Counted from the stretch's first letter, positions 48,790 through 59,330 are shown. The stretch: DNA of 64,000 nt from Notolepis coatsorum (GCA_963971535.1 OZ020591.1:11532588-11596587); one strand, 5' to 3'. The notes: generated by a model not told the origin, from the letters alone. Numbers and translations are program-made.

Positions 48790-50934
48790 CGCAAACACAC
48801 CAGCCACGCACACAGGCACTCGCGAGAACAGCGCGCGTGGCCGGGCACACTGAGTCCAACTTCAGAGCGGGCGAAAGTGCACGGAGGAAGAAGGCACGTT
48901 TACATTGGAACAGCTGTAACTGCCTAGTCTATTGCGAAGTCAGTCCCTGTTTGATTTTTTTTTAAGATTTCCAGTTCCAGTGTTCTATTGTCCATTTTGC
49001 ATGTATAACCAGTATTATATAATTAATTAGAATGTTAGAATTCATTTTAGAATGATGATCAGTGTGACTGAAAAAGTATAGTAATATGGTTTATTTGTAT
49101 TGGGAAAGATACAGACTAGCTGGTTGAACAACAGGGCTGTACGCTAAGCTTTTTCACAAGGGGCACACTTGCCCCTAAATGAAAAATTTAAAGGCACAGA
49201 ATATTTTTTTAGGGACACATTTTTTAATAACAATTTACCATTATAGTGCAAAAAAATATGTTCCTCCTGCCTCATTACTGTGGTCCTTTTATTTAACATT
49301 TAAGTGCGTTTGTTTTCAGGTTTGTATCTTTTATAATGAACCAACTGAGAAAGTGTGTAAATCACTAATAGAACAAGAACAACAAACTGTGTGTGTGTGT
49401 GTGCGCGCGCTTGTGTAGTGCTCCTTGAATGAGATCACCACAACACACACACACCATTGCATTAATCAGGAGGACAAGAAACTCTGCATACATTTGTTTA
49501 TAAATAAAATGAATTATTATTATTGTAAATAACCCCATGAAAGGTTTATTATTTTTATGGGTAATTACCTGCTTCATATTTGTGATGTTACTGGTTTCAG
49601 GGTGTGCCTAAAGTGATCAATGTGTTGGGCCGTTTATAGAGATCTATGCCAATTGATGTTTATGTATATCCGGGACTTTTTTTTATAAGAATTGAGAGGC
49701 CTACTACGGTATTTGTATATGTGACCTTTATTTTGAAAACCGTGTTGCGACGCAACCTTGTTTAAGTTTGCGCTTTTGACAGTGAAATGTTCAGTTCAAC
49801 TTAGCTGAAGGAAAGACTCTAATCAAAAAGGTTTAATGGACCTGTATGAGGCCATAGCTCTTACGGTGGGACTTTATAGAAGAGGAATGTAATACTATGC
49901 AAAACGAGAAATAAACAGTGATTTTACCAGCAGTAAGTTGCAAGCCACTTTCATACGGGGAACCGTGACTGACAATTATTACTATTATCTTATTTGCATA
50001 TTGTCTCATTATTAGATAGATAGGTTGATACTTTATTGATCCCCGGAGGGAAATTTAAGTAGACAGTATTTAAGTATTGAAAAACGTCCTAATAGTGGGC
50101 GACTCACCTAATGCATGGCTGAACCTGAACGTTAGAAGTGTGTCCCGTCATTGCAATCATCACTGCCAGATCCGACTTAATTTCACCGGCTATGGTCTCT
50201 TATCATCTCTCCACATCGGACGTGGTTGTCATAAGATGGACTGATATCCGCTCCGTTCTTCTTGCAGAGCAAAATTAGTGGCTTAAACTTATTGAAATTA
50301 AGTTCTTCTTTGGCGATGCAACATTCAGTTTCGATTCGATGGTTCGCTAGGAATTATGGGATTTGGTGTTGGATGTATGGACTCTACGCAGACGGGACAT
50401 GGTATTTAATCGCACGATAGACTACAACTACCAAGTATATAGCGTGGCCCAGATTCACGTCACACGCAAATATTTTTTTCCCACACAGGCTATCGCAGTA
50501 AGTTCATTCATTGCCGACAGATTTTTTCATAGCACCACGACATTATGTCGCACTGTACAGCCCTGGTTGTAGGCTAATGTTTTACTATTTGTTTTATCCA
50601 ATTTGTATGGATTAATTTAGGAGTGAAATGCGAATGAAGGGTTGAAATCACTACTCGCAAGGTTTCCCCCCAATATTATTGTCCACTCGCACGGGTCAAA
50701 TTAAGGGGCAATTTGCGATAATCTCGTCGCAGTGTACAGCCCTGTATGTGTGGTAATAATGCAGATATTGAGTGTATTTCTGTGAAAATGCGCACGGCGC
50801 ACGCCTCTGAATCCAACTAAAGGGAAAACGATCGCTTCCACCCCGCGAGTCGCACAGCTACGTCCGTTAACATGCGAGCGAAAGTGAAGCGCTGGTCGCC
50901 CGCCTTCGCGCGCGACTGGTGTGTTTGCGGCTTC
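48790..50934. mobile_element. Candidate 2.1 kb DNA-element insertion with nested hAT-like ends
   Basis: Both ends carry GCAAACACACCAG in inverted orientation (left near 48790, right GTGTGTTTGC ending at 50934). Inside, CAGGGCTGTACGCTAAGC at 49132 and GTGTACAGCCCTG ending at 50744 (a second at about 50569) form hAT-type inverted ends of a nested element. No 8-bp target duplications could be confirmed for either and no transposase frame is evident. An antisense LINE tail (GATAGATAGGTTGATACTTT) lies at about 50014-50060. Confidence 0.5.
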
Positions 50935-51590
50935 AGGTGTGTGCTCTGGGTGAAGCCCCCTGGCGCGGTGGGTCACGTTGGAGCGTGAGGCTTCAGGTGT
51001 ACGCTCTGGGTGAAGCCCCCTGGCGCGGTGGGTCACGTTGGAGCGTGAGGCTTCAGGTGTACGCTCTGGGTGAAGCCCCTCTGGTGAAGCCCCTGGCGTG
51101 GCGGGTCACGTTCGAGCGTCAGGTGGATGCTCTGGGTGAAGCCCCTCTGGGTGAAGCAGCCCATGGCGTGGTGGGTCACGTTGGAGCGTGCGTCTTCAGG
51201 TGGTGCTTCAGGTGTACGCTCTGGGTGAAGCCCCTCTGGGTGAAGCCCCTCTGGGTGAAGCCCCTGGCGTGGTGGGTCACGTTCGAGCGTGCGTCTTCAG
51301 GTGGTGCTTCAGGTGGACGCTCTGGGTGAAGCCCCTCTGGGTGAAGCCCCTCTGGGTGAAGCCCCTGGCGTGGTGGGTCACGTTCGAGCGTGCGTCTTCA
51401 GGTGGTGCTTCAGGTGGATGCTCTGGGTGAAGCCCCCTGGCGTGGTGGGTCACGTTCGAGCGTGCGTCTTCAGGTGGATGCTCTGGGTGAAGCCCCTCTG
51501 GGTGAAGCCCCCTGGCGTGGTGGGTCACGTGCGAGCGTGCGTCTTCAGGTGGTGCTTCAGGTGGATGCTCTGGGTGAAGCCCCTGCCACA
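50930..51590 (-). repeat. Array derived from the last zinc finger of gene 1
   Basis: On the minus strand each unit reads GGCTTCACCCAG (once, twice or three times), then AGCGTCCACCTGAAG with or without a second CACCTGAAG, ACGCACGCTCGAACG, TGA and CCCACCACGCCAG. That is the C-terminal half of finger 6 (GFTQS-HLKHHLKTHART), its stop codon and 13 bases of 3' flank, tandemly duplicated with unit lengths of about 50-105 bp. Almost every unit contains the TGA, so the array lies in the 3' untranslated region of gene 1 rather than extending the protein. The leucine-rich plus-strand frames over it are shadows. Confidence 0.85.
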
Positions 51591-52471
51591 CACCTCACAC
51601 TGGTACGGCCGCTCGCCCGTGTGGCTCCGCAGGTGCTTCTTCAGGTGCCCGCTGTGGGTGAAGCCCTTGCTGCAGAAGGGGCAGCTGAAGGGCTTCTCGC
51701 CCGTGTGGATCCTCATGTGGATCTTCATGTCGCCCTTGCGGCTGCACTCCTTCCCGCAGACGTGGCAGCGGTGGGGCTTCACGCCCGTGTGGCTCGCCAT
51801 GTGCTCTGTCATGGCGCTGTTGCTGATGCAGTGTTTGCCGCAGACGTGGCAGACCCGGGCGTTGACGTGGGTCTTCAGGTGGACGTCGAGGTCGGCGCTC
51901 GACTCCATGCCCTGTCCGCACACGCCGCAGTGGATCTCCGTGTCCTTGGAGTGGACCCGCTGCACGTGGTTCAACAGGTGCTGCATGTAGGAGAAGGACT
52001 TCTCACACAGGTGGCAGCAGTGGTTGGGCTTCTGAACCGAGTTCACGTGGGACAGTTCCGTGGCCGTCCGGGGGGGGGGGACGTGGGACCGCTGTCTTTT
52101 CGCCGTCTGCGCGTTCTTTGGTTGAGGAGGGCTATTTAAACACGACAGGGGTCCTCCGTTCTCGCCGCCGTCCTCCAGGCGGTCTCTAGTCTGCTGACCC
52201 CGGGGTTGTAGAGACGAGAGAGACGCGTCGTGGTCGTCGTTCACCCAGGGAGACGACAGCGGCGGCAGTGTGAACCGGATGATGTTGGGGTCCTTAAACT
52301 CTGGGAGCTGCTGCCCCTCCTCCTCCTCCTCCCGACTGGTCCTGAGCTCCTGCTGCTCCTCCTTGATCTGCGGCAGCGCTGGCTCCTCCAGGCCGAGGTC
52401 TCCGTGGCTCCAGTCCTTTCCACCGTACTGTTGGTCAGGGAGGGTCTCGAAGACGGACAGCTGTGTGGCTC
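51525..52471 (-). CDS. C2H2 zinc-finger protein 1, exon 2 (acidic linker and six fingers)
   Basis: Encodes the bulk of a predicted 374-residue nuclear DNA-binding protein. The acceptor is a clean pyrimidine tract ending CTCCTAG at 52472. Joined in phase 1 to exon 1 (53343-53520), it reads ...RAGATQLSVFETL. An acidic stretch with KEEQQEL and REEEEEGQQ precedes six C2H2 fingers: HCCHLCEKSF.., IHCGVCGQGM.., RVCHVCGKHC.., HRCHVCGKEC.., FSCPFCSKGF.. and YQCEVCGRGF... Linkers HTGVKPH, HTGEKPF and HTGERPY connect the last four. Fingers 2-4 have Met or Cys in place of the usual Phe. The last helix reads QSIHLKH. An 11-base G run at 52070-52080 lies in coding sequence and is a slippage risk. Stop TGA at 51525-51527, inside the duplicated region. 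Function as a transcription factor is inferred from family; target unknown. Confidence 0.88.
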
Positions 52472-52526
52472 CTAGGAGAGGAGGGGGAAGACATGAGCAG
52501 GCGTGAGCATCTGTGATTGGAGGGGG

Positions 52527-52531
<5 letters not shown>

Positions 52532-52573
<42 letters not shown>
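52532..52573. repeat. (CA)n in intron 1 of zinc-finger gene 1
   Basis: About 42 bp of CA, 60 bp upstream of the exon 2 acceptor. Confidence 0.95.
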
Positions 52574-52578
<5 letters not shown>

Positions 52579-52862
52579 AAACAAGGCTTCAATGTGAACA
52601 TTGCTTGTAAATTGTCAGGTCATACATTTAATAGATAACGACTTTTACTACGAAAAGCATAGATTCCTGGAAAAACGTGTGACTCACAAACAAACTATAT
52701 AGAAGAAGGGTCAGTCCGCCACATTGGGATTCATAATTCATATAGGAAATTAATTGCTGGTGTGCCCAACCTACACAATCAATACTCAACCGCTTAGTAT
52801 GAGGTTGGGAAATATCATAGGCCAGAAAACAAATAACCACCACCATAGAGGCGAGACTCGGG

Positions 52863-53239
52863 GGAAAGACTTCAAAAGTACTAAGTAGTTTGTCATCATT
52901 ACAGTGCCAAATTGCAATATTCACTCAATCGTGTGGAAAGGGCAATGTTTACAATCCCAGTACTGTCTGCATATATTATCTGTGAGACTGTGACGTAGCT
53001 GCATTTTGCAGGTGACCTGCCATGCCGAAATAAGTGACCTGGCGGCAGGTGACATCAATCAGGGGAACCCCTCATTTCGCACGGCGAGTCACCTGCCAAC
53101 GCAGTCATGACACAGATGACGCCATATTATGCAAAGTACTGGGATTATAACAACAATGGCCCTTCCACAAATGATCGAGTGAATAATTATGGCAATTTAC
53201 AACTGTAATGACAAACTAAGTAATTTTTAAGTCTTTACC
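52863..53239. repeat. Foldback D: imperfect palindrome inside intron 1 of gene 1
   Basis: Left-arm words GGAAAGACTT, AGTTTGTCAT, ATTCACTC(A/G)ATC, AATCCCAGTACT and GCAGGTGAC pair in order with right-arm AAGTCTTTACC, ATGACAAACT, GATCGAGTGAAT, AGTACTGGGATT and GTCACCTGCC. The centre is near AGGGGAACCCCT (about 53055-53066). Arms are roughly 180 bp with several small indels. Confidence 0.88.
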
Positions 53240-53342
53240 TTGAGACGAATATTAGTTTAGTGTCCTACTAGTTTAGTAGAAGTTGGTTATATAGCAGCTA
53301 CACTATATATTATATATATATATAGCAGCTATAGCCACACAC

Positions 53343-53520
53343 CTGCTCTCTGTTGCAGAAGAACATCCAACAGCCTCCTCTGACGTTCTATCTCCTGCTG
53401 AGAGCTGCACACCTCCTCCTCATACTTCACTATCGTCCTCTCGAACACCCGGAATATCTCATCAGCGGCCGCCGTCAACCTCTCGTTCACAAACACTCTG
53501 AGTATTTGCGATTTAGACAT
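53343..53520 (-). CDS. C2H2 zinc-finger protein 1, exon 1 (N-terminal module)
   Basis: Starts MSKSQILRVFVNERLTAAAD and runs to ...RRLLDVLLQQRA, 59 codons plus one base. The donor is GCAG|GTGTGT at 53342. This short Leu/Glu-rich helical segment (FVNxRL, EIFxxFERTI, YEEE, QRRLLD) is the standard first coding exon of a large group of fish C2H2 proteins and probably mediates protein contacts; that role is inferred. The intron (52472-53342, 871 bp) holds a (CA)n tract and foldback D. The phase (1) matches exon 2 and matches the paralogue's exon 1 at 59147-59330. The ATG at 53520 is the first in frame and aligns with the paralogue's internal MSK. No symbol can be given because these genes lack clear one-to-one orthologues. 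Confidence 0.88.
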
Positions 53521-53586
53521 TTTAATAAACAGTCAAAGGTGTTTGATGTGACTGTCGTGTCCAGGCCTCCTGTTAGCTTGACAAGC

Positions 53587-53600
53587 TACGGAAGTAAACA
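53587..53600. promoter_or_regulatory. ETS-like motif upstream of zinc-finger gene 1
   Basis: TACGGAAGTAAACAC lies about 70 bp upstream of the ATG. The paralogue has CCCGGAAGGTAAACAC about 60 bp upstream of its ATG, so the word is shared by the two promoters. CGGAAG is the ETS/GABP core. Function is inferred. Confidence 0.5.
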
Positions 53601-53888
53601 CAAAAACCGTGGATCTTCTTCTGTGGTGGTTTCCCTTTTTTCGCCAATCACAGAGCCACGTAGGCGGGCCTTCCGCTGTAGCAGAGACATTTCTGTATTG
53701 TATTGTTGTTTGCTGCCACCTGCAGGTCACAATGCGCTTTACATGTGCTCCCTCCATGGGCAAATACATGACACATACACAAGTCATTCCTATACGTTTT
53801 ACACATCTGTAACCGAGAGATTTGAAGTTTGAGTTTACAGTTCCATGGATAAATTATTAGTGAATGGACACTTAAGAAAACCCTTGTT

Positions 53889-54360
53889 GGGCGGCTGAGT
53901 GGCGCAGTGGGCAAGGCGCTCACCACTAACGCAGGAGATGCTGGTATCGAGCCCAGCTCTCTGCGTTGCTACCGGCTTGGCCGGCCGTCATACTAACACA
54001 ATTGGCAGTGTTAGATGGTGGGAAAGCCGGTGGGTGGGGATTGGACGTTGTGGACAGCGACTCCTACAGGTCGGTTGGGTGACGCCGGTGCGGCGGAAAC
54101 AGGAAGTATCGGGGGCAGCGGTGAGCCTCTCACGCGTTACTCCTCGCCACTGAGAGTTCGAGCTGCTGCGGTGAAAAGATGCGACAGGCTGCCTCCTCGT
54201 GTACCGGAGGGGACACGTGATGCAAGGCTTCTATCCTCACTACAGCCGACCAGTGGGAGGCATAGTCTAGCAACGTTCAAGACAGGGGAGGGAAGAATTG
54301 GATACACAAAATTGGGATGGGAGAAAAATAGAAAATGGGGAGAAAAAGTGGATAAAAAAA
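53889..54360 (+). mobile_element. tRNA-derived SINE (family S1), copy 2
   Basis: Box A TGGCGCAGTGG at 53900-53910, box B-like GGTATCGAGCC at 53943-53953, the same body as 7775-8257 (GTTGTGGACAGCGACTCCTA, TACAGGTCGGTTGG, GTGAAAAGATGCGAC, GTACCGGAGGGGAC, AATTGGGATGGGAGAAAA) and an A-rich end. Perfect 15-bp target duplication AAGAAAACCCTTGTT (53874-53888 and 54361-54375). Confidence 0.92.
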
Positions 54361-54375
54361 AAGAAAACCCTTGTT

Positions 54376-54771
54376 CATCATGATATAAATCTGAATTTAC
54401 TTGTTACTACATGGGAAAGGTCTACACAACAGTAACATAAAATAAATAAAGTATGTAGAGGATTACAGACTGCCGTGTGTAGAATTTCTTAATTGATATA
54501 GACAATCTGCAGTGATGATACATAACAATAAAGCACAGCCATCGTCACTACAAACTGTAGCTCCAGGGAGTTCTTTTATTATTTCATTTGGAGGACTGGT
54601 GGTAAATGGTGTTTCTGAACGAGCAGAGAGAAATGCACCAATCACAATGGAAAGCAGATCAAATGGAAACACGGTAGCAGCATTTATAATAGATTACTAT
54701 ACAGTTATAATGCGCTACAGTATCCTTCTACCAATGTACTGCCCCACCACCCACCCCCGCCCCCCCACACA

Positions 54772-54811
<40 letters not shown>

Positions 54812-55140
54812 AAGTCCATTTTAATCCACATCCCTATTGCAGGTGTCCGGTCTACTAGCAGACAAGAGCAAGCCTCTCAAGATCATGTCAAGCTCTGTTC
54901 ATCTTGTTAATTTTTTTTGACTGAACTAAATCAATTTAAACCATATGTTTGGGGACATTGGACAAAAAGTATTGAGATAGGCTTATACATTTTCTACATT
55001 AGAGATTTAACATGCTTCTGTGACATGATCTAAAATGTAGAACATGCAGGAAATCAAGTCACTTTTTGTTTTGATTTCTGGCCTGTTACATGTCTCTTGG
55101 TATCAGATTTGAGTATTAGGGAAATTCTCCCATACATACC
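54376..55140. other. Unassigned intergenic DNA between the zinc-finger genes
   Basis: Includes a (CA)n tract at about 54767-54810. A 132-codon plus frame at 54512-54910 shows no domain and crosses the microsatellite. Confidence 0.4.
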
Positions 55141-55149
55141 TGTTTTGAC

Positions 55150-55530
55150 CTGGTATCAGACCTGATTTAGCCTGGTATCAGATCTATTTTAGCCTGGTAT
55201 CAGATCTGTTTTAGCCTGGTATCAGATCTGTTTTAGCCTGGTATCAGATCTGTTTTAGCCTGGTATCAGATCTGTTTTAGCCTGGTATCAGATCTGTTTT
55301 AGCCTGGTATCAGACCTGCTTTAGCCTGGTATCACATCTGTTTTAGCCTGGTATCACATCTGTTTTAGCCTGGTATCACATCTGTTTTAGCCTGGTATCA
55401 CATCTGTTTTAGCCTGGTATCAGGCCTGTTTTAGCCTGGTATCAGGCCTGTTTTAGCCTGGTATCAGACCTGTTTTAGCCTGGTATCAGATCTGTTTTAG
55501 CCTGGTATCAGACCTGTTTTAGCCTGGTAT
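55150..55530. repeat. 22-bp minisatellite, about 17 copies
   Basis: TAGCCTGGTATCAGATCTGT with variants AGACCTG, ACATCTG and AGGCCTG. Just right of it CGGACCGATACCC and TATCGGCATTGGTGTATCTC resemble the end of the CGATACC-rich hAT-type element class seen at 27814-28217, so the array may have grown from such an element's edge. Confidence 0.93.
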
Positions 55531-55792
55531 CGGACCGATACCCAATGCCAGTATCGGCATTGGTGTATCTCTGATGGCTAACTGTTCCCCAGTGCACACA
55601 GAAACCGTAGATAGGGTAACAACATATCCTCTTGTATTCCACACAAGGTACCAAGAGAAACGCGTAGCTATTTAGCGCAGAATATCTGTAGGCTATTCTT
55701 AGTTTTCCGGGGGGCGGACACACACAACAGCATCACACAGACTGAACTGAATATAAGGCGGCATATATTATATAAGAATGTCAACGACGATG

Positions 55793-56736
55793 TCAATTCA
55801 CCAACGACATATTCAACTGCTGATTGGGGCGGGGACAGTCAGAGTGCGACGCCATGTGGCGCACCAGCCGCGAGGTCTGGGTGAACCCTTTGTCGCAGAG
55901 CTGGCAGCGGTACAGTCTCTCGCCCGTGTGACTGCGTATGTGCTTCTTCAGGTGGCCACTGTGGGTGAAGCTCTTGCTGCAGTACGAGCAGCGGTAGGGC
56001 TTCTCGCCCGTGTGGATCCGCATGTGGATCTTCAGGTCGCCCTTGCGGCCGCACTCCCTCCCGCAGACGTGGCAGCGGTGGAGCTTCGCCTCCCGGTGGC
56101 AGGTCATGTGCGCCGTCAGGATGTGTTTTTTGGCGAAACACATGCCGCAGACGTGACACGTGTGTTTGTCCTCGTTGTGAGCGTCCAGGTGGCCCGGCGT
56201 GAGACTCTCGGGGGACTCGAGGCCGTCCCCGCACACCGTCTCCTCGTCCTCCGCGTGGGCTTGGCGAAGGTGTTTCAGTAGAAATCCCTGGTACTGGAAG
56301 GTCTTCCCGCACACTTTGCAGGAAAAGCTGGTGGGTTTTAGATGCGTCGACTGCACGGGTCCAGACCTCTGCCTGTTTGCTATTCGCGTTTCCTTGGATT
56401 CCAGTGCGTTTGATGCGATACCGACCTGGGAGCCTCCGCTCTGCATCTCCGTCACAGTTTCACTCCTTTGAAATCGAGGTTGCAAAGGTGGAGTGGGGTC
56501 CTGATCACAGTCACTGTTAGCGACGGGAGAGGAGGGCAACACGAACTGCATGATGTCGGCCTCCTCCTCCTGCTCTTTGAGTCGTCCTCCCCCCTGACCC
56601 GTCCAGAGGTCCTGCTGTTCCTCTTTAATGTGTGGAGGCTCAGGTGCCGCCTGGCCCAGACTGGGGATCCAATCCTGCTCACATTGTTGTCGCTCAGGGC
56701 GGCTCTTCTCTTCACAGACAGGGAACAGCGAGATGT
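55793..56736 (-). CDS. C2H2 zinc-finger protein 2, exon 2
   Basis: Acceptor CCCTCTCGCACAG at 56737. Joined in phase 1 to exon 1 (59147-59330), it reads ...QQAGDISLFPVCEEKS and gives a protein of 375 residues. The acidic/Gln-rich middle contains IKEEQQDLW and EQEEEADI. Finger positions: FSCKVCGKTF (intact), ETVCGDGLES (degenerate: the first Cys of the pair is gone although ..LDAHN.. remains), HTCHVCGMCF, HRCHVCGREC, YRCSYCSKSF and YRCQLCDKGF. HTGEKPY and HTGERLY linkers join the last fingers. Fingers 4 and 5 share the contact helices RKGD-KI and HSGHLKK with gene 1, but finger 6 is QTSRLVR instead of QSIHLKH. Stop near 55793. A nuclear DNA-binding regulator by family; target unknown. Confidence 0.88.
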
Positions 56737-56834
56737 CTGTGCGAGAGGGACAGAGAGGAGAACGCATTATTCACAGTTAAAGTTCACTCCAATACAACTG
56801 CTTTAGTAGGTTAACAATTGGTTATTGGGGCGAT

Positions 56835-57050
56835 ACAGTCTCAATAACCCAATGAGCATTAATTTAAAAATAGCCAATATCCACCAGCAACTGCAGCAAC
56901 CACAATTTTATTGCACACATTTTTTGTATTGGATTCTATTATATGTTATATGTTGTACCAATTGCACATCGTTGCGGGCAAGACCACCCGCATTTCATTG
57001 TATATCCGTATGCCGTGACAAATAAAACTCTTGACTTGACTTGAACTGAC
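56835..57050 (+). mobile_element. Retroelement 3' end in intron of gene 2
   Basis: TTGCACATCGTTGCGGGCAA, CATTTCATTGTATATCCGTA and an AATAAAACTCTTGACTTGAC tail are typical of a fish LINE terminus, inserted antisense to the gene. Confidence 0.6.
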
Positions 57051-57070
57051 CTCTCTCATGTCCAGTTGTC

Positions 57071-57270
57071 CATCTCCCCTAGCTCCACACCCCCCCTCTC
57101 TGCACCTCTCTCCTGCTTCCATCTCCCCTAGCTCCACACCCTCCCTCTCTGCACCTCTCTCCTGCTTCCATCTCCCCTAGCTCCACACCCTCCCTCTCTG
57201 CACCTCTCTCCTGCTTCCATCTCCCCTAGCTCCACACCCTCCCTCTCTGCACCTCTCTCCTGCTTCCATC
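57071..57270. repeat. 49-bp tandem repeat, four copies
   Basis: CATCTCCCCTAGCTCCACAC recurs at 57071, 57120, 57169 and 57218. The fifth start at 57267 leads into LINE sequence. Confidence 0.94.
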
Positions 57271-58932
57271 TCCCCTCTGCTGCCGATATATCAAAACTCA
57301 TCCGGAAATCCAAGCCATCCACCTGCCAACTTGACCCCCTGCCCTCCTCCCTGGTCATAGCCCCCCCCCCTCTCTCCTGCCCCTTATAACTGCAATCATC
57401 CATTCCTCCCTCACCTCTGGTTCTGTCATCCCTCAAATCCGCTGCTGTAACACCGATTCTAAAGAAACCTGGTTTAGACCCCAACATTTTCAATAACCTC
57501 CGCCCCATCTCCAACCTACCATTTCTCTCAAAAATCCTGGAAAAAGTAGTGGCTTCTCAGATTCATGCTCACCTCTCCAACAATAACCTCTATGAACAGT
57601 TCCAATCTGGTTTTCGCCCCCGTCACAGCACAGAAACAGCCCTCCTCAAAATCACGAATGACCTACTGATGGCAGCTGACTCCGGACTATTATCCATCCT
57701 CATCCTCCTCGATCTAAGCGCCGCATTTGACACCATATCTCACTCCACCCTCCTTAACCGACTAGCCTCCATTGGAATCTCCCACACATCCCTAGACTGG
57801 TTCCACTCATATCTCTCTGGCCGTACTCAGTTCATTCAGCTAAAATCATTCACATCCATCCATCCCCCCTCTCCTCCGGTGTTCCCCAGGGCTCTGTCCT
57901 TGGCCCTATCCTCTTCATCATCTACCTCCTCCCACTCGGTCGGATTCTCCGTAAATACAGCATCAATTTCCACTGTTACGCGGACGACACCCAGCTCTAT
58001 GTTTCCTCCAAACCCACTTCCACCCTCCCTCCCTCTTCCCTCTGTGCCTGTTTACAGGAAATCAAATCCTGGTTCACTTCAAATTTCCTCAAATTAAACA
58101 GTGACAAAACAGAGGTAGTCCTCATTGGCTCCAAGTCCACACTCACCAAGCACCCCAGTTTCACCCTCACCATAGACAACTCCTTGGTTTCCCCTTCCCC
58201 CCAGGTCAAGAGTCTGGGTGTCGTCCTCGACAGCACCCTTTCATTCCATTCCCACATCAATAACACCATCCGGTCCGCCTACTTCCACCTTCGCAACATC
58301 AACCGCCTCCGCCCTTCACTCACTCCCAACAGCGCCGCAATCCTGGTCCACTCCCTCGTCACTTCCCGCTTAGATTACTGCAACTCCCTTCTCTTTGGTC
58401 TCCCCCACAAACTCCTCCATAAACTCCAACTGGTCCAGAACGCTGCTGCCCGCATAATCACCAGAACCCCTGTCATCAGTCACATCACCCCCGTCCTACG
58501 CCAACTACACTGGCTTCCCATTAAACACTGCATAGACTACAAGATCCTCCTCCATACATTCAAGGCCATCCACAACCTCGCCCCTCCATACCTGTCCGAC
58601 CTCCTTCACATCAACATTCCCACCCGGTCCCTCAGGTCTGCCTCCTCCATCAACCTGACCGTCCCCCCAGCCCGTCTGTCCACCATGGGGTCAAGAGCCT
58701 TCAGCTGCTCCGCCTCTGGAATTCCCTCCCCCCCGACATCAGGAACATTGACTCCATCATCCCATTTAAAACCCACCTCAAAACCCACCTGTTTAGGCAG
58801 GCGTATGTCTGATTTTATTTTGTCTGATTTTATATTTTTTATATTTTAATAGTTGTGATTGTGAATTTAACTGTTTTTAAATTGTTGTACGGCGACCTTG
58901 AGTGCCTTGAAAGGCGCCTTATAAATAGAATG

Positions 58933-58962
<30 letters not shown>
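57271..58962 (+). mobile_element. LINE within intron 1 of zinc-finger gene 2, antisense to it
   Basis: From about 57430 a frame reads AAVTPILKKPGLDPN and NNLRPISNLPFLSKILEKVV, then FQSGFRPRHSTETALL, LLDLSAAFDTISHSTL (catalytic Asp near 57710) and [13 protein letters not shown] frameshift at about 57850-57880 moves the [13 protein letters not shown] block to another frame, followed by CYADDTQLY (YADD at 57976-57987), [19 protein letters not shown] and a degenerate C-terminus to about 58800. The 3' UTR ends AGGCGCCTTATAAATAGAAT and an (ATT)n tail (58936-58962). Endonuclease missing, RT frameshifted: inactive. A different family from the other LINEs here. Confidence 0.88.
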
Positions 58963-58963
<1 letters not shown>

Positions 58964-59146
58964 GTGTATTTCTGAAAAATATCTAACTGAATGTTGTTGC
59001 TGCTGTCAGGTCACAGTTTGTATATCTTGTTTGCATTTCGGACATAATTAATTTCAGACATCTACTGGCATCATATAACTGAATGTTGTTGCTGCTGTCA
59101 GGTCTCAGTTTGTATCATATAGTTGAATGTGTGTAACTTGACAAAC

Positions 59147-59330
59147 CTGCTTGTTGCGGTTTCAGAGCCAGATGATCCAGAAGTCTTCTTTGACGTTGGA
59201 TCTCCTGCAGGGAGCGGAACGCCTCGTCTTCATACTCTGCTATCGTGTTCTCAAACACACCCAGTATCTCCACAGCAGCCGCTGCCAGTCGGTCGTTGAC
59301 AAATGCTTTCAATAGCTGTGTTTTAGACAT
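59147..59330 (-). CDS. C2H2 zinc-finger protein 2, exon 1
   Basis: MSKTQLLKAFVNDRLAAAAV to ...RRLLDHLALKPQQA, 61 codons plus one base, with donor GCAG|GTTTGT at 59146. About 60% of residues match gene 1 exon 1. An in-frame upstream ATG at 59360 would add ten residues (MSKHNNKRPK); I chose the internal MSK because it aligns with gene 1. The intron is long (56737-59146, about 2.4 kb) because it received LINE insertions; the corresponding gene 1 intron is 0.87 kb. A transcript would have to splice across a full LINE in antisense. Confidence 0.87.

Noticed and set aside
48539-48859. 106-codon minus frame as an extra zinc-finger exon
   Set aside because: It reads the finger-derived unit in the wrong frame (GLHPE words), contains no Cys-His finger and shows no splice continuity.
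50919-52139. Plus-strand frames of 136-249 codons opposite the zinc-finger exon (also 55778-56281)
   Set aside because: Shadow frames on the strand opposite real C2H2 exons, rich in Val/Leu/Ala because of the complement of finger codons.
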